A DNA stretch of 64,000 bases from the NCBI RefSeq assembly GCF_900110755.1, contig NZ_FOFF01000006.1, positions 183,651 to 247,650 of the forward strand, written 5' to 3'. The stretch is from Streptomyces sp. yr375. GTDB lineage: Bacteria > Actinomycetota > Actinomycetes > Streptomycetales > Streptomycetaceae. Each line of letters begins with the position of its first letter. Position 1 is the stretch's first letter. A program made the position numbers and the translations under genes. Shown piece after piece: positions 12,051-20,057 of this stretch. Under the pieces are notes generated by a model. The model was not told where the DNA came from. It saw nothing but the letters and a program-made list of their open reading frames with translations, and made no database searches.

Positions 12051-13487
12051 GTGACGTCCCGTATCCCGCGCGACTCCAGGCTTCGACTCGTCCGCCCGCG
12101 ACCCCTGGCCGCCGCCCCCTCAGCCGTGAACGAGCGGCGCCCGCGCCGCCCCGCACCCCGCCCGCCGGAGGGCACCCCGGCACCCGCGGAGCTGGCCAGA
12201 ATGGCGCGCTCCGGACTGGCCGCCGCCGCGCGTGTCGCCCGCTGGGCCGACAACGCCCTCGGCCCCGGCCGCGACGCCGCGACCACCGACGGCAAGGCCA
12301 CCCTGTCCGACCCGACCGCCGAACGGGCGGCCGCCGACCTGGGCCTGACCGTCGACCGGATCCGCGCCGACTGGGACACCGCCCGGCTCGCCGGCCTCGT
12401 CGAGGTGCACGGCGACAGCGCCCGCCCCGGCTGGCGGCTGCGCGCCTGGGACCGCGACGACAGCGCCGTACTGCGCGGCTGGGTCGCCCTGTTCGACGCC
12501 TGGTCGCTCGCCTCCCCGGAACCCGGTGACCAGGAGCCCGCCGCCGTCGCCGAGGTCGTCTCGGCCATGCCGCAGGTGCTCTCCTTCCTCCAGTTGTCCG
12601 CCGGGCCCGTCCCCGTGGAACAGCTCCTGGACCTGCTGCGCCAGCGCGTCACCGAACTGCGCACCGAACGCTGCGAGGTCCCCTACAACGCCGGCGCCGA
12701 ACCCGCGACCCCCCTCGCCCCGGTCCTCGCCGCCGACGCCGACCCGGCGGAGCCCGCCCAGGACGCCGAACTCGCCCCCCTCCTCGACTGGGCCCTGCAC
12801 GCCCTCGCCGCCGTCGGCGCCCTCACCTGCGGCGCCGGACAGGCCACGCTCACCCCGCTGGGCAACTGGGCGGTGTGGGTCAAGCTGGAGCAGATCTGCG
12901 TCGCCGCGCAGAGCCCCGCCGGGAACATCGAGCAGTCCGCCGAGGGCATGCTCCGCGGCTGCGCCCAGCTCCGCCCGAACGCGGCCCGCTCCGAGTACCG
13001 CGCCTGGCTCGCCGCCCGGACCGTCGGCAGCGCCGTCACCGAACTGCTGCTCGCCGCCCGCGGTGACGACGCCCTGCTGCGCGGTCTCGCCTTCGAGGCG
13101 CTGCGCGTCGTCGGCGCTCCCGCCGAGCCCGACGTCCGCGCGGTCGTCGACGAGCCGGCGCTGCGGCCGTACGCGCTGCTGTGGCTCGCCGAGCACGACG
13201 GCATCGACCCGGAGGACGCCCACGAGGTGCTCACCCGGGAGGAGGCCACCTGGCTGTGGGTCGACACCGCCGCGGCCGTCGCCGACCACGGCGAGGCGCC
13301 GATGCTCGTACGCCACCTGGAGTCCGCGCTGCAGCCGACCGTGCCCGCCCTGCTGACCGAGGTGCGCGCCGTCGGACACCCGCGCACCGTGCAGGTGCTG
13401 GTGGCGCTCGCCGCCGCGCACCCCGACCCGGCGCTGGCCAAGGCCGTCCGCCGGGCCGCCTTCCAGGTGCACACCGGGGGTAGCTGA
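12051..13487 (+). CDS. Conserved protein of unknown function
   Basis: A 478-residue protein I do not recognise. It is rich in Ala/Leu, mostly helical in appearance, with no signal peptide or membrane segment. A conserved-looking middle (LAPLLDWALHALAAVGAL) and a C-terminal helical part (ALLTEVRAVGHPRTVQVLVALAAAHPD) suggest HEAT-like helical packing. GTG 12051 is chosen because CGGAAG precedes it at about 8 nt; an in-frame GTG at 12003 gives 16 more residues without a ribosome site. The gene faces the VOC gene across a hairpin and is probably monocistronic. Confidence 0.8.
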   Translation: MTSRIPRDSRLRLVRPRPLAAAPSAVNERRPRRPAPRPPEGTPAPAELARMARSGLAAAARVARWADNALGPGRDAATTDGKATLSDPTAERAAADLGLTVDRIRADWDTARLAGLVEVHGDSARPGWRLRAWDRDDSAVLRGWVALFDAWSLASPEPGDQEPAAVAEVVSAMPQVLSFLQLSAGPVPVEQLLDLLRQRVTELRTERCEVPYNAGAEPATPLAPVLAADADPAEPAQDAELAPLLDWALHALAAVGALTCGAGQATLTPLGNWAVWVKLEQICVAAQSPAGNIEQSAEGMLRGCAQLRPNAARSEYRAWLAARTVGSAVTELLLAARGDDALLRGLAFEALRVVGAPAEPDVRAVVDEPALRPYALLWLAEHDGIDPEDAHEVLTREEATWLWVDTAAAVADHGEAPMLVRHLESALQPTVPALLTEVRAVGHPRTVQVLVALAAAHPDPALAKAVRRAAFQVHTGGS

Positions 13488-13493
13488 GCCCCC

Positions 13494-13526
13494 GGCCGCC
13501 CGGCCCCTGCCTTCGGGGCCCGGCCG
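13494..13526. terminator. Bidirectional hairpin between convergent genes
   Basis: CGGCCGCCGGCCCC and GGGGCCCGGCCG form an imperfect stem around a TGCCTTC loop in the 39 bp between two converging stop codons. Confidence 0.65.
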
Positions 13527-13940
13527 TCAGCCCTGTATCTCCGGCGCGTACGTGCCGAAGCTCCAGAGGTTGCCCTCGATGTCCCGGGCCATGTAGTCCC
13601 GGGAGCCGTAGTCCTGGTCGGTCGGGGGCATCAGGATCTCCGCGCCGTGCTCCACGGCCCGCCGGTGGTGTGCGTCCACGTCGTCCACCACGACGTACAC
13701 CCCGGCCGGGCCCGCGCCCTTCATCGCCGTGTCGAAGACACCGCCGCGGCCCTTCGAGCCGAGCATCACCGCGCCGTTGCCCTGCACCAGCTCGGCGTGC
13801 ATCACCGAGCCGTCCTCGCCCTCGTACACGGACAGCTCCGTGAACCCCAGAGCCTCCGTGAGCTGCCGGATCGCCGCCTTCGCGTCGGTGTACAACACCG
13901 TCGGATAGATGCTGGGACGCCCGCCGTTCGTGCCTGCCAT
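13527..13940 (-). CDS. VOC (glyoxalase/bleomycin-resistance fold) family protein
   Basis: A 137-residue protein of the vicinal oxygen chelate superfamily. The beta-alpha-beta-beta-beta pattern is visible as PTVLYTDAKAAIRQLTEALGF, then HAELVQGNGAVMLG, then GVYVVVDDVDAHHRRAVEHGAEI, ending in DIEGNLWSFGTY. It resembles the PhnB-like or glyoxalase-like subset, but the substrate cannot be told. ATG 13940 is preceded by GAGGGAG at 8 nt; the in-frame GTG 9 bp upstream is less likely. It is divergent from the ABC-F gene. Confidence 0.88.
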   Translation of the reverse strand: MAGTNGGRPSIYPTVLYTDAKAAIRQLTEALGFTELSVYEGEDGSVMHAELVQGNGAVMLGSKGRGGVFDTAMKGAGPAGVYVVVDDVDAHHRRAVEHGAEILMPPTDQDYGSRDYMARDIEGNLWSFGTYAPEIQG

Positions 13941-14151
13941 GCCGACCACTCCCTCGTGACCACTGCCGAACCCGTCAGCCGTACCTGTCAGCCGTACTTA
14001 CCTGCCGTATCTGTCATCCGCGTTCCAGTCTCGCAGCGACCACTGACAACGGCCCCTGCCTTGCCCCCAGGGCGTCCCGGGGCGACGCATCGCACACCCG
14101 TACGCGCAGATCGAACACCCGAACGTAGAAGAAGTGCTTGCACGGTCCCGT

Positions 14152-14188
14152 TAGACTGGGGCCCATGGCCCTTCTCCTCGCGCATTAG
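14152..14188 (+). promoter_or_regulatory. Possible promoter -10 and leaderless 7-codon leader peptide before the ABC-F gene
   Basis: TAGACT (14152-14157) fits an actinobacterial -10 element. Eight bases later an ATG (14165) opens a 7-codon frame, MALLLAH, ending at TAG 14188. The start site would fall on or next to that ATG, so it could be translated without a leader. It ends 57 bp before the ABC-F start. I see no good -35. A regulatory upstream ORF is an inference; the rest of 13941-14245 shows no gene. Confidence 0.4.
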
Positions 14189-14245
14189 ACGGCGGGAACG
14201 TCCTCAGCCGCCCATCCCGCCAACGACCCCGCCTGGAGTCTGTCC

Positions 14246-15844
14246 GTGATCTCCGCCTCCGGCATCGAGCTGCGCGCCGGTGCCCGCATCCTCATCGAGA
14301 ACGCCTCCTTCCGTGTAGCCAAGGGCGACCGCATCGGCCTGGTCGGGCGCAACGGCGCTGGCAAGACCACGCTGACCAAGGTCCTGGCCGGCGAGGGCAT
14401 TCCCGCCGGCGGCCAGGTCACCCGCTCCGGCGAGGTCGGCTACCTCCCGCAGGACCCCCGCACCGGCGACCTCGACGTCCTCGCCCGCGACCGCATCCTC
14501 TCCGCGCGCGGCCTCGACGTCCTGATCCGCAAGATGCGCGAGAACGAACAGCGGATCGCCAACGGCAGCGGTGCCACCCGCGACAAGGCCATGCGCCAGT
14601 ACGAGCGCCAGGAGACGGAGTTCCTCACCAAGGGCGGCTACTCCGCCGAGGCCGAGGCCGCCACCATCGCCGCCGCGCTCAACCTGCCCGACCGGGTGCT
14701 CGGCCAGCCCCTGCACACGCTCTCCGGCGGCCAGCGCCGCCGCGTCGAGCTGGCCCGCATCCTGTTCTCCGACGCGGACACCCTGCTCCTCGACGAGCCG
14801 ACGAACCACCTCGACGCCGACTCGATCGTCTGGCTGCGCGACTACCTCAAGACCTACCGCGGCGGCTTCATCGTCATCAGCCACGACGTCGACCTGGTCG
14901 AGACGGTCGTCAACAAGGTCTTCTACCTGGACGCCAACCGCTCCCAGATCGATGTCTACAACATGGGCTGGAAGCTCTACCAGCAGCAGCGCGAGGCCGA
15001 CGAGAAGCGCCGCAAGCGCGAGCGGCAGAACGCCGAGAAGAAGGCCGCGGCCCTCCACTCGCAGGCCGACAAGATGCGCGCCAAGGCCACCAAGACGGTC
15101 GCCGCGCAGAACATGGCCAAGCGCGCCGACCGGCTGCTCGCAGGCCTCGAGGCGGTCCGGGCCTCCGACAAGGTCGCCAAGCTGCGCTTCCCCGAGCCCT
15201 CGCCGTGCGGCAAGACCCCGCTCATGGCGGAGGGCCTGTCGAAGTCGTACGGCTCCCTGGAGATCTTCACCGACGTCGACCTGGCCATCGACAAGGGCTC
15301 CCGCGTCGTCATCCTCGGTCTGAACGGCGCGGGCAAGACGACCCTGCTGCGCCTGCTCGGCGGCGCCGAGAAGCCCGACACCGGCGAGGTCATCGAGGGC
15401 CACGGCCTCAAGCTCGGCTACTACGCGCAGGAGCACGAGACCCTCGACCCGGAGCGCACGGTCCTGGAGAACATGCGCTCCGCCGCCCCCGACCTCGACC
15501 TCGTCGAGGTCCGCAAGACGCTCGGCTCGTTCCTGTTCTCCGGGGACGACGTCGACAAGCCGGCCGGTGTCCTGTCCGGCGGCGAGAAGACCCGCCTCGC
15601 CCTCGCCACCCTGGTCGTCTCCTCGGCGAACGTCCTCCTCCTGGACGAGCCCACCAACAACCTCGACCCCGCCAGCCGTGAGGAGATCCTCGGCGCGCTG
15701 CGTACCTACAAGGGCGCGGTCGTCCTCGTCACCCACGACGAGGGCGCTGTGGAGGCCCTCCAGCCCGAGCGGATCATCCTGCTGCCCGACGGCGTCGAGG
15801 ACCTGTGGGGCTCCGACTACGCGGATCTGGTCGCCCTCGCCTGA
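14246..15844 (+). CDS. ABC-F family ATPase
   Basis: Soluble twin-ATPase protein that acts on ribosomes rather than on transport. The 532 residues hold two nucleotide-binding domains: Walker A GRNGAGKTT near residue 35 and GLNGAGKTT near 360, signature motifs LSGGQRRR and LSGGEKTR, Walker B LLLDEPTNHLD and LLLDEPTNNLD. A charged linker (residues ~245-300, rich in Lys/Arg/Glu) joins them, as in the P-site tRNA interaction motif of ABC-F. There are no membrane segments. It resembles translation-factor-like members more than specific antibiotic-resistance proteins, but I cannot exclude a resistance role. It starts at GTG 14246. Confidence 0.93.
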   Translation: MISASGIELRAGARILIENASFRVAKGDRIGLVGRNGAGKTTLTKVLAGEGIPAGGQVTRSGEVGYLPQDPRTGDLDVLARDRILSARGLDVLIRKMRENEQRIANGSGATRDKAMRQYERQETEFLTKGGYSAEAEAATIAAALNLPDRVLGQPLHTLSGGQRRRVELARILFSDADTLLLDEPTNHLDADSIVWLRDYLKTYRGGFIVISHDVDLVETVVNKVFYLDANRSQIDVYNMGWKLYQQQREADEKRRKRERQNAEKKAAALHSQADKMRAKATKTVAAQNMAKRADRLLAGLEAVRASDKVAKLRFPEPSPCGKTPLMAEGLSKSYGSLEIFTDVDLAIDKGSRVVILGLNGAGKTTLLRLLGGAEKPDTGEVIEGHGLKLGYYAQEHETLDPERTVLENMRSAAPDLDLVEVRKTLGSFLFSGDDVDKPAGVLSGGEKTRLALATLVVSSANVLLLDEPTNNLDPASREEILGALRTYKGAVVLVTHDEGAVEALQPERIILLPDGVEDLWGSDYADLVALA

Positions 15845-15854
15845 CCGAACAGGC

Positions 15855-16024
15855 GATCCAGCATCTGATCCACAACCTGATCCACAACCTGATCCGCTAG
15901 CTGATCCACGCGTGATCCACGGCATTGGATCATTCGTCTGGATCATTCGGCCTACCGGTGATCCATCATCTGTGTGAGATCTCCTCGTACCGGGGTGTGT
16001 CCTACATCCATTTCGCGGTGGATC
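15855..16024. repeat. Array of eleven GATC sites (eight as GGATCA/TGATCC) upstream of gbn
   Basis: GATC occurs at 15855, 15867, 15879, 15891, 15903, 15914, 15928, 15941, 15960, 15978 and 16021. The first five are spaced exactly 12 bp by a unit like CTGATCCACAAC; the next gaps are 11, 14, 13, 19 and 18. Eight sites are GGATCA on one strand or the other. At about 72% G+C fewer than one GATC would be expected in 170 bp. The array fills most of the 406-bp gap between the ABC-F gene and gbn, whose product binds GATC. The remainder, 16025-16250, should hold the gbn promoter. Confidence 0.9.
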
Positions 16025-16250
16025 CCTGGCTCCACCAGGAATCCACCGCCGCGCGTCTCTGACCTGCTAGGACACACGACAACCCGTTCGGCCCCACGTA
16101 CGCCATCGAGCGGAATTCCAGATTCCACTTGTGGGGACGTGCTCCTGTCGTCATAACCCTGTTGCACGGACCTTGCCGAATGGGTGGCCATCCCGCCCCG
16201 GAGGGGTGATCATGAGGAGACCAGAGCGCACTTCCCATGAGGAGGCACGG

Positions 16251-16472
16251 GTGGCCGAGACTCTGAAGAAGGGCAGCCGGGTAACCGGCGCCGCGCGCGA
16301 CAAGCTCGCGGCAGACCTGAAGAAGAAGTACGACTCCGGTGCGAGCATTCGAGCGCTGGCCGAGGAGACCGGCCGCTCGTATGGCTTCGTGCACCGGATG
16401 CTCAGCGAGTCGGGCGTCACGCTTCGTGGGCGTGGCGGGGCGACTCGAGGCAAGAAGGCCGCCTCGTCCTGA
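16251..16472 (+). CDS. gbn: GATC-binding nucleoid-associated protein Gbn
   Basis: A small DNA-binding protein of 73 residues. It begins VAETLKKGSRVTGAARDKLA and carries a helix-turn-helix (IRALAEETGRSYGFVHRMLSES, residues ~30-52) and a basic Gly/Arg/Lys tail. It corresponds, from memory, to S. coelicolor SCO1839, reported as Gbn: a nucleoid-associated protein that binds GATC-containing sites genome-wide and affects development. GTG 16251 is chosen because GAGGAGG lies 7 nt upstream; an in-frame extension to 16131 would run into the promoter region. The adjacent GATC array suggests autoregulation. Confidence 0.92.
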   Translation: MAETLKKGSRVTGAARDKLAADLKKKYDSGASIRALAEETGRSYGFVHRMLSESGVTLRGRGGATRGKKAASS

Positions 16473-16503
16473 ACTTGGGGCGGCCCATCGGCTTCGATGG
16501 TGG

Positions 16504-16535
16504 CCACCCGGTCGGTCTTCCGATCGGCCGGGTGG
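16504..16535 (+). terminator. Hairpin after gbn
   Basis: CCACCCGG (16504-16511) pairs with CCGGGTGG (16528-16535), with further GTCGG/CCGAT-type pairing inside, about 30 bp after the gbn stop. Confidence 0.65.
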
Positions 16536-16594
16536 TTACTGTGCAGTCACTTAGCTGACGCTAGCTGACCGCACCGCACCATCGGAGGCGCCCC

Positions 16595-17398
16595 ATGGCC
16601 ACGCCCGACCAGGAACTCGTTCCCCTGCTCGACAAGGACGGCGTACGGCTCACCGTCGACGACACGCTCGCCACGGTGACGCTGGCCAACCCTGCCAAGC
16701 GCAATGCGCAGAGCCCCGCGATGTGGCGGGCGCTCACCGAGGCCGGGCGGCTGCTGCCGGGCTCCGTCCGCGTGGTCGTCCTGCGCGGCGAGGGCAAGTC
16801 CTTCTCCGCGGGGCTCGACCGGCAGATGTTCACGCCCGAGGGGATCGAGGGCGAACAGTCCTTCATCGACCTCGCGCGCAGTGGTGACGCCGAACTCGAC
16901 GCCACCATCGCCGGCTTCCAGGAGGGCTTCACCTGGTGGCGACGCAGCGACCTCGTGTCCATCGCCGCCGTCCAGGGCCATGCCGTCGGCGCGGGCTTCC
17001 AACTCGCCCTCGCCTGTGACCTGCGCGTCGTCGCCGACGACGTGCAGTTCGCGATGCGGGAGACCAGCCTGGGCCTGGTCCCGGACCTGACCGGTACGCA
17101 CCCCCTCGTCTCCCTCGTCGGCTACGGCCGCGCGGCCGAGATCTGCCTGACCGGCCGGTTCGTGCACGCCGAGGAAGCGGTGAGCTGCGGGCTCGCCAAC
17201 ATCGCCGTGCCCGCCGCCGAACTCGACACGGCGACCCGCGAACTGGCCGCGGCGATCCTGGCCGCCCCCCGCGAGGCCGTCATCGAGACCAAGGCCCTCC
17301 TGCGCGGCGCCACCGACCGCACCTACGACGACCAGCGCGCCGCCGAACGAGCCGCCCAGGCCCGCCGCCTACGAGACATGGCAGGCATCGGCGAGTAA
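16595..17398 (+). CDS. Enoyl-CoA hydratase/isomerase family protein
   Basis: A crotonase-fold enzyme acting on an acyl-CoA, probably in beta-oxidation; the substrate is unknown. It has 267 residues, typical for the family. Features are the oxyanion-hole segments GKSFSAGLDRQMF near residue 70 and AVQGHAVGAGFQLALACDLRV near 128, and MRETSLGLVPDLTGTHPLVSLVG near 150. ATG 16595 is preceded by ATCGGAGGCG at 4-6 nt. The gene is monocistronic and convergent with the next. Confidence 0.9.
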   Translation: MATPDQELVPLLDKDGVRLTVDDTLATVTLANPAKRNAQSPAMWRALTEAGRLLPGSVRVVVLRGEGKSFSAGLDRQMFTPEGIEGEQSFIDLARSGDAELDATIAGFQEGFTWWRRSDLVSIAAVQGHAVGAGFQLALACDLRVVADDVQFAMRETSLGLVPDLTGTHPLVSLVGYGRAAEICLTGRFVHAEEAVSCGLANIAVPAAELDTATRELAAAILAAPREAVIETKALLRGATDRTYDDQRAAERAAQARRLRDMAGIGE

Positions 17399-17420
17399 CC
17401 GCCGAGGCCGACCGCGGTCC

Positions 17421-18140
17421 TCAGCCGACCGCCGTCACCAGTACGGCGACCGTCGGGTGGTCCGCCAGGGCCTCCGACACCGCGCCCCGGACCGCGCGGG
17501 CCACCTCCACGGTGGGGTGGGCCGCGCCGACCGTGATCTCCACGCGCGCGTGGCGACGCGGCAGGGTCGCCGTCACGTCCTGCCGCTCCTCCAGATGCAC
17601 CGCGCGTCCGAGGACGCCGCTCGTGCCCGTCACCCCCGGCACCGACAGCGCCGCCGCGGCGGCCAGGGCCTCGTCCCCGAACAGCGCGGGGCCGCCCGGC
17701 ACCGGCTCAGTCGCCCGCTCGGGGTGGTGCGGGGCCGGCGGGTCCTCGTCGAGCAGGTCCGTCACCCGTACGTCCACCTCCGTCACCACCAGCCCGAGCC
17801 GCTCCGTCGCGGCCGTCGCCAAGGCGCTCCGCAGCCGGTCCGCCGCCGTCGGCAGCGGCTCGGACGTCGCCGCCGCGCACTCCGCCGTCACCCGCAGCGG
17901 CCCCGGCGCGAGCGCGCTCGGCGGGGCCGGCACGGCGGGCTCGTACGCGCCCTCCGGATCCGCCGGACCCAGCCGGAGCACCCCCAGCCGCACGCCCCTC
18001 ACACCCCGTACCGCCCGCCGCAGCGCCTCCTCGGCCGCCGCCTCCGTGATCCACGCGCCGTCGCGCGGCCCGCCCAGGGGGAGCAGCCTGCCGAGGCCCA
18101 GTCCGTGCCGTACCGCGCTCGTCCATCCGTCCGCCGTCAT
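17421..18140 (-). CDS. Asp23-island protein of unknown function
   Basis: A 239-residue protein from ATG 18140. Two similar halves are visible: AAAEEALRRAVRGVRGVRLGVLRL at the N-terminus and GDEALAAAAALSVPGVTGTSGVLG with AHPTVEVARAVRGAVSEALADHP at the C-terminus. The second resembles Asp23/Gls24 domains (an alternation of 'PGV' strand and 'VAR.VR..V..AL' helix). It is encoded divergently from the Asp23 operon, so a common task is likely. ATG 18158 or the upstream frame to 18179 are other possible starts; GGAGGA lies very close to ATG 18140. I recall relatives carrying an uninformative 'P10' name. Confidence 0.72.
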   Translation of the reverse strand: MTADGWTSAVRHGLGLGRLLPLGGPRDGAWITEAAAEEALRRAVRGVRGVRLGVLRLGPADPEGAYEPAVPAPPSALAPGPLRVTAECAAATSEPLPTAADRLRSALATAATERLGLVVTEVDVRVTDLLDEDPPAPHHPERATEPVPGGPALFGDEALAAAAALSVPGVTGTSGVLGRAVHLEERQDVTATLPRRHARVEITVGAAHPTVEVARAVRGAVSEALADHPTVAVLVTAVG

Positions 18141-18237
18141 TCCTCCAGCCTGCCGCATCCCCGGGGCGCGGTCGGGCAACCGCGCTTACGGTGGTCGAAG
18201 GGACGACGAACGACACCGGACGTGAGGACCTACGGCG

Positions 18238-18720
18238 ATGACCGAGTCGACACAGCAGAACCGGACGCAGACCCCCGAAGGCGGCAGCGAGCCGCTCCAG
18301 GTACGCAAGGCCGCCCGGCGCGGCGGCGGGGCCGCGGCGACCCGCGGGCGGACCACCATCGCCGACGGCGTCGTGGAGAAGATCGCGGGCCTCGCCGCCC
18401 GGGACGTACTCGGCGTCCACGCCATGGGCAGCGGCTTCAGCCGCACCTTCGGCGCCGTCCGCGACCGGGTGCCCGGCGGTTCGAAGTCGGTGACCCGGGG
18501 CGTGAAGGCCGAGGTCGGCGAGGTGCAGACCGCGCTCGACCTGGAGATCGTCGTCGACTACGGCGTGGCCATTGCCGACGTCGCCCAGGCCGTGCGGGAG
18601 AACGTGATCGCGGCCGTGGAGCGGATGACCGGGCTGGAGGTCGTCGAGGTCAACATCGCGGTGAGCGACGTCAAACTGCCCGACGAAGAGGACGAGGAGC
18701 CGGAACCCCGGATCCAGTGA
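18238..18720 (+). CDS. Asp23/Gls24 family envelope stress protein
   Basis: A 160-residue cytoplasmic protein. After a polar N-terminus of about 40 residues, the Asp23 domain begins at TTIADGVVEKIAGLAARDVLGVHAMG and continues through VKAEVGEVQTALDLEIVVDYGVAIADVAQAVRENV to VVEVNIAVSDV. An acidic tail follows. In Firmicutes, Asp23 coats the membrane through AmaP; here an AmaP-like and a DUF2273-like protein are encoded in the same operon. It is the first gene of a five-gene cluster on the plus strand. Confidence 0.9.
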   Translation: MTESTQQNRTQTPEGGSEPLQVRKAARRGGGAAATRGRTTIADGVVEKIAGLAARDVLGVHAMGSGFSRTFGAVRDRVPGGSKSVTRGVKAEVGEVQTALDLEIVVDYGVAIADVAQAVRENVIAAVERMTGLEVVEVNIAVSDVKLPDEEDEEPEPRIQ

Positions 18721-18788
18721 CGAGGCAGACGAGCCAGACGACGAGGCAGACGACGAGGCAGTGAGAGCACTGCCGAGAGGAGAGCACC

Positions 18789-18986
18789 TTGAGCATGGCC
18801 TTGGTCGGCATGATCGCCGGCATGGCGCTGGGCTTCGCCGGATACTTCGGCGGGTTCGGGGCCTTCCTGCTGGTGGCGGCGCTCGGCGCCATCGGGTTCG
18901 TCGTCGGCCGGCTCCTGGAGGGCGACCTCGAACTCGGCGACTTCTTCCGCACCCGCACCCGCACCCGTGACGACCGGCGCCGGTGA
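18789..18986 (+). CDS. Small membrane protein of the Asp23/AmaP cluster (DUF2273-like)
   Basis: A 65-residue protein with one long Gly/Ala-rich hydrophobic region (residues 2-45) and a charged tail rich in Arg/Thr/Asp. TTG 18789 is preceded by AGAGGAG at about 5 nt; the next ATG (18795) is a weaker choice. Position and composition match the DUF2273 partner found with Asp23 and AmaP in Firmicutes. Its stop overlaps the next gene's start (GTGA). A short tandem GACGAGGCA-type repeat (18720-18762) separates it from the first Asp23 gene. Confidence 0.8.
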   Translation: MSMALVGMIAGMALGFAGYFGGFGAFLLVAALGAIGFVVGRLLEGDLELGDFFRTRTRTRDDRRR

Positions 18987-19342
18987 CGGTGCCGGTGACC
19001 GCGATGTCCGTACCCCCGGGTGAGCGCGGCGCGACCCGGATCGCCGACCGGGTCGTGGCGAAGATCGCCGCGCAGGCCGCCCGCGAGGCGGTGGGCCCGC
19101 TGCCCCCGGGGGCCGGGATCCCGCACGCCACCGTCGTCGTCCACCATGACGCAGCGCACGTCGGAGTCCACCTGGAACTCGACTACCCGACCGATATCGG
19201 CGCCCGCTGTCACGAGGTGCGTCGTCAGGTCACTCAGCGGGTAGGCGCGTTGGTGGGAATGGCGGTCCCGGAGGTCGCCGTCCAGGTGGAACGGCTGCAC
19301 CTGGCAGCGGCCCCCGGCCTGGCACACGGGAGGACGCGATGA
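18983..19342 (+). CDS. Second Asp23/Gls24-like protein
   Basis: A 119-residue protein. The Asp23 signature is visible as TRIADRVVAKIAAQAAREAVG, then HVGVHLELDYPTDIGARCHEVRRQVTQRV and VPEVAVQVERLHL. It is shorter and more diverged than the first copy. GTG 18983 overlaps the previous stop; ATG 19004 is an alternative that still keeps the whole domain. Translation is coupled on both sides (GTGA before, ATGA after). A complex of two different Asp23 subunits at the membrane is an inference from the cluster. Confidence 0.82.
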   Translation: MTVPVTAMSVPPGERGATRIADRVVAKIAAQAAREAVGPLPPGAGIPHATVVVHHDAAHVGVHLELDYPTDIGARCHEVRRQVTQRVGALVGMAVPEVAVQVERLHLAAAPGLAHGRTR

Positions 19343-20052
19343 GCGAGCCCGGCGGCTTGCAGGGCACCGGCACGGCACCCGTTCTGGACAAGTCCACGGA
19401 CAGCACGGACAGCACGGACAGCACGGACAACACGGGCGGCACAGGCGGCACGGGCAACGCCGATGACGTGGGGGGTGTCGACCGCGGGCAGGGCGGCGGC
19501 ACCGGCTCGGCCGGTCACCGGTTCTGGTCGGCGCGCCGCGTCCCGGCCGCCGTCGTCGCGGCGCTGCTGGCTGGCGTCGCGGGCGTCTTCCTCTACGACG
19601 TCGTCGCCGTCCGCGCCCACCGGCCCGCCATGGCCTGGCGGCGCGGACTCGCCCGGCAGCTCGCCGAACGCCCCCTCGACGACATCTGGGTGCTGGTCGG
19701 CGCCGGGATCGCGGCGGCCCTCGGCCTGTGGCTGATCGTCCTGGCCGTCACCCCGGGCCTGCGGGACGTCCTGCCGATGCGCCGCACCCACCCCGACGTC
19801 CGCGCCGGTCTGCACCGCGGCGCAGCCGCGCTGGTGCTGCGCGACCGGGCCATGGAGGTCGCCGGCGTGCAGTCGGCACGCGTGCGTGCGGGCCGGCGCA
19901 GGGCCGACGTCCGCGCGGTCTCGCACTTCCGCGACCTGGACGACGTACGCGAGGACCTGGAAGCCGTCCTCGCCGACGCGGTCCGCGGCCTCGGCCTGAC
20001 CCGGCCGCCCGCGCTGTCGGTGCACGTGCGGCGGCCCGGGAAGAAGGGGTGA
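19339..20052 (+). CDS. Two-pass membrane protein of the Asp23 cluster (DUF6286-like)
   Basis: A 237-residue protein. The first ~60 residues are low complexity (DSTDSTDSTDNTGGTGGTG), encoded by 9-bp GACAGCACG tandem repeats. Two membrane segments follow (VPAAVVAALLAGVAGVFLYDV near 70 and WVLVGAGIAAALGLWLIVLAV near 118). The C-terminal domain resembles AmaP/Asp23-like sequence (VLRDRAMEVAGVQSARVRAG, DVREDLEAVLADAVRGLG). ATG 19339 overlaps the upstream stop. It probably anchors the Asp23 proteins; the DUF name is from memory. Confidence 0.78.
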   Translation: MSEPGGLQGTGTAPVLDKSTDSTDSTDSTDNTGGTGGTGNADDVGGVDRGQGGGTGSAGHRFWSARRVPAAVVAALLAGVAGVFLYDVVAVRAHRPAMAWRRGLARQLAERPLDDIWVLVGAGIAAALGLWLIVLAVTPGLRDVLPMRRTHPDVRAGLHRGAAALVLRDRAMEVAGVQSARVRAGRRRADVRAVSHFRDLDDVREDLEAVLADAVRGLGLTRPPALSVHVRRPGKKG

Positions 20053-20057
20053 GGGCG

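Noticed and set aside
15855..16024. GATC array considered as CRISPR
   Set aside because: Units are 11-19 bp with no spacer/repeat structure of CRISPR size and no cas genes.
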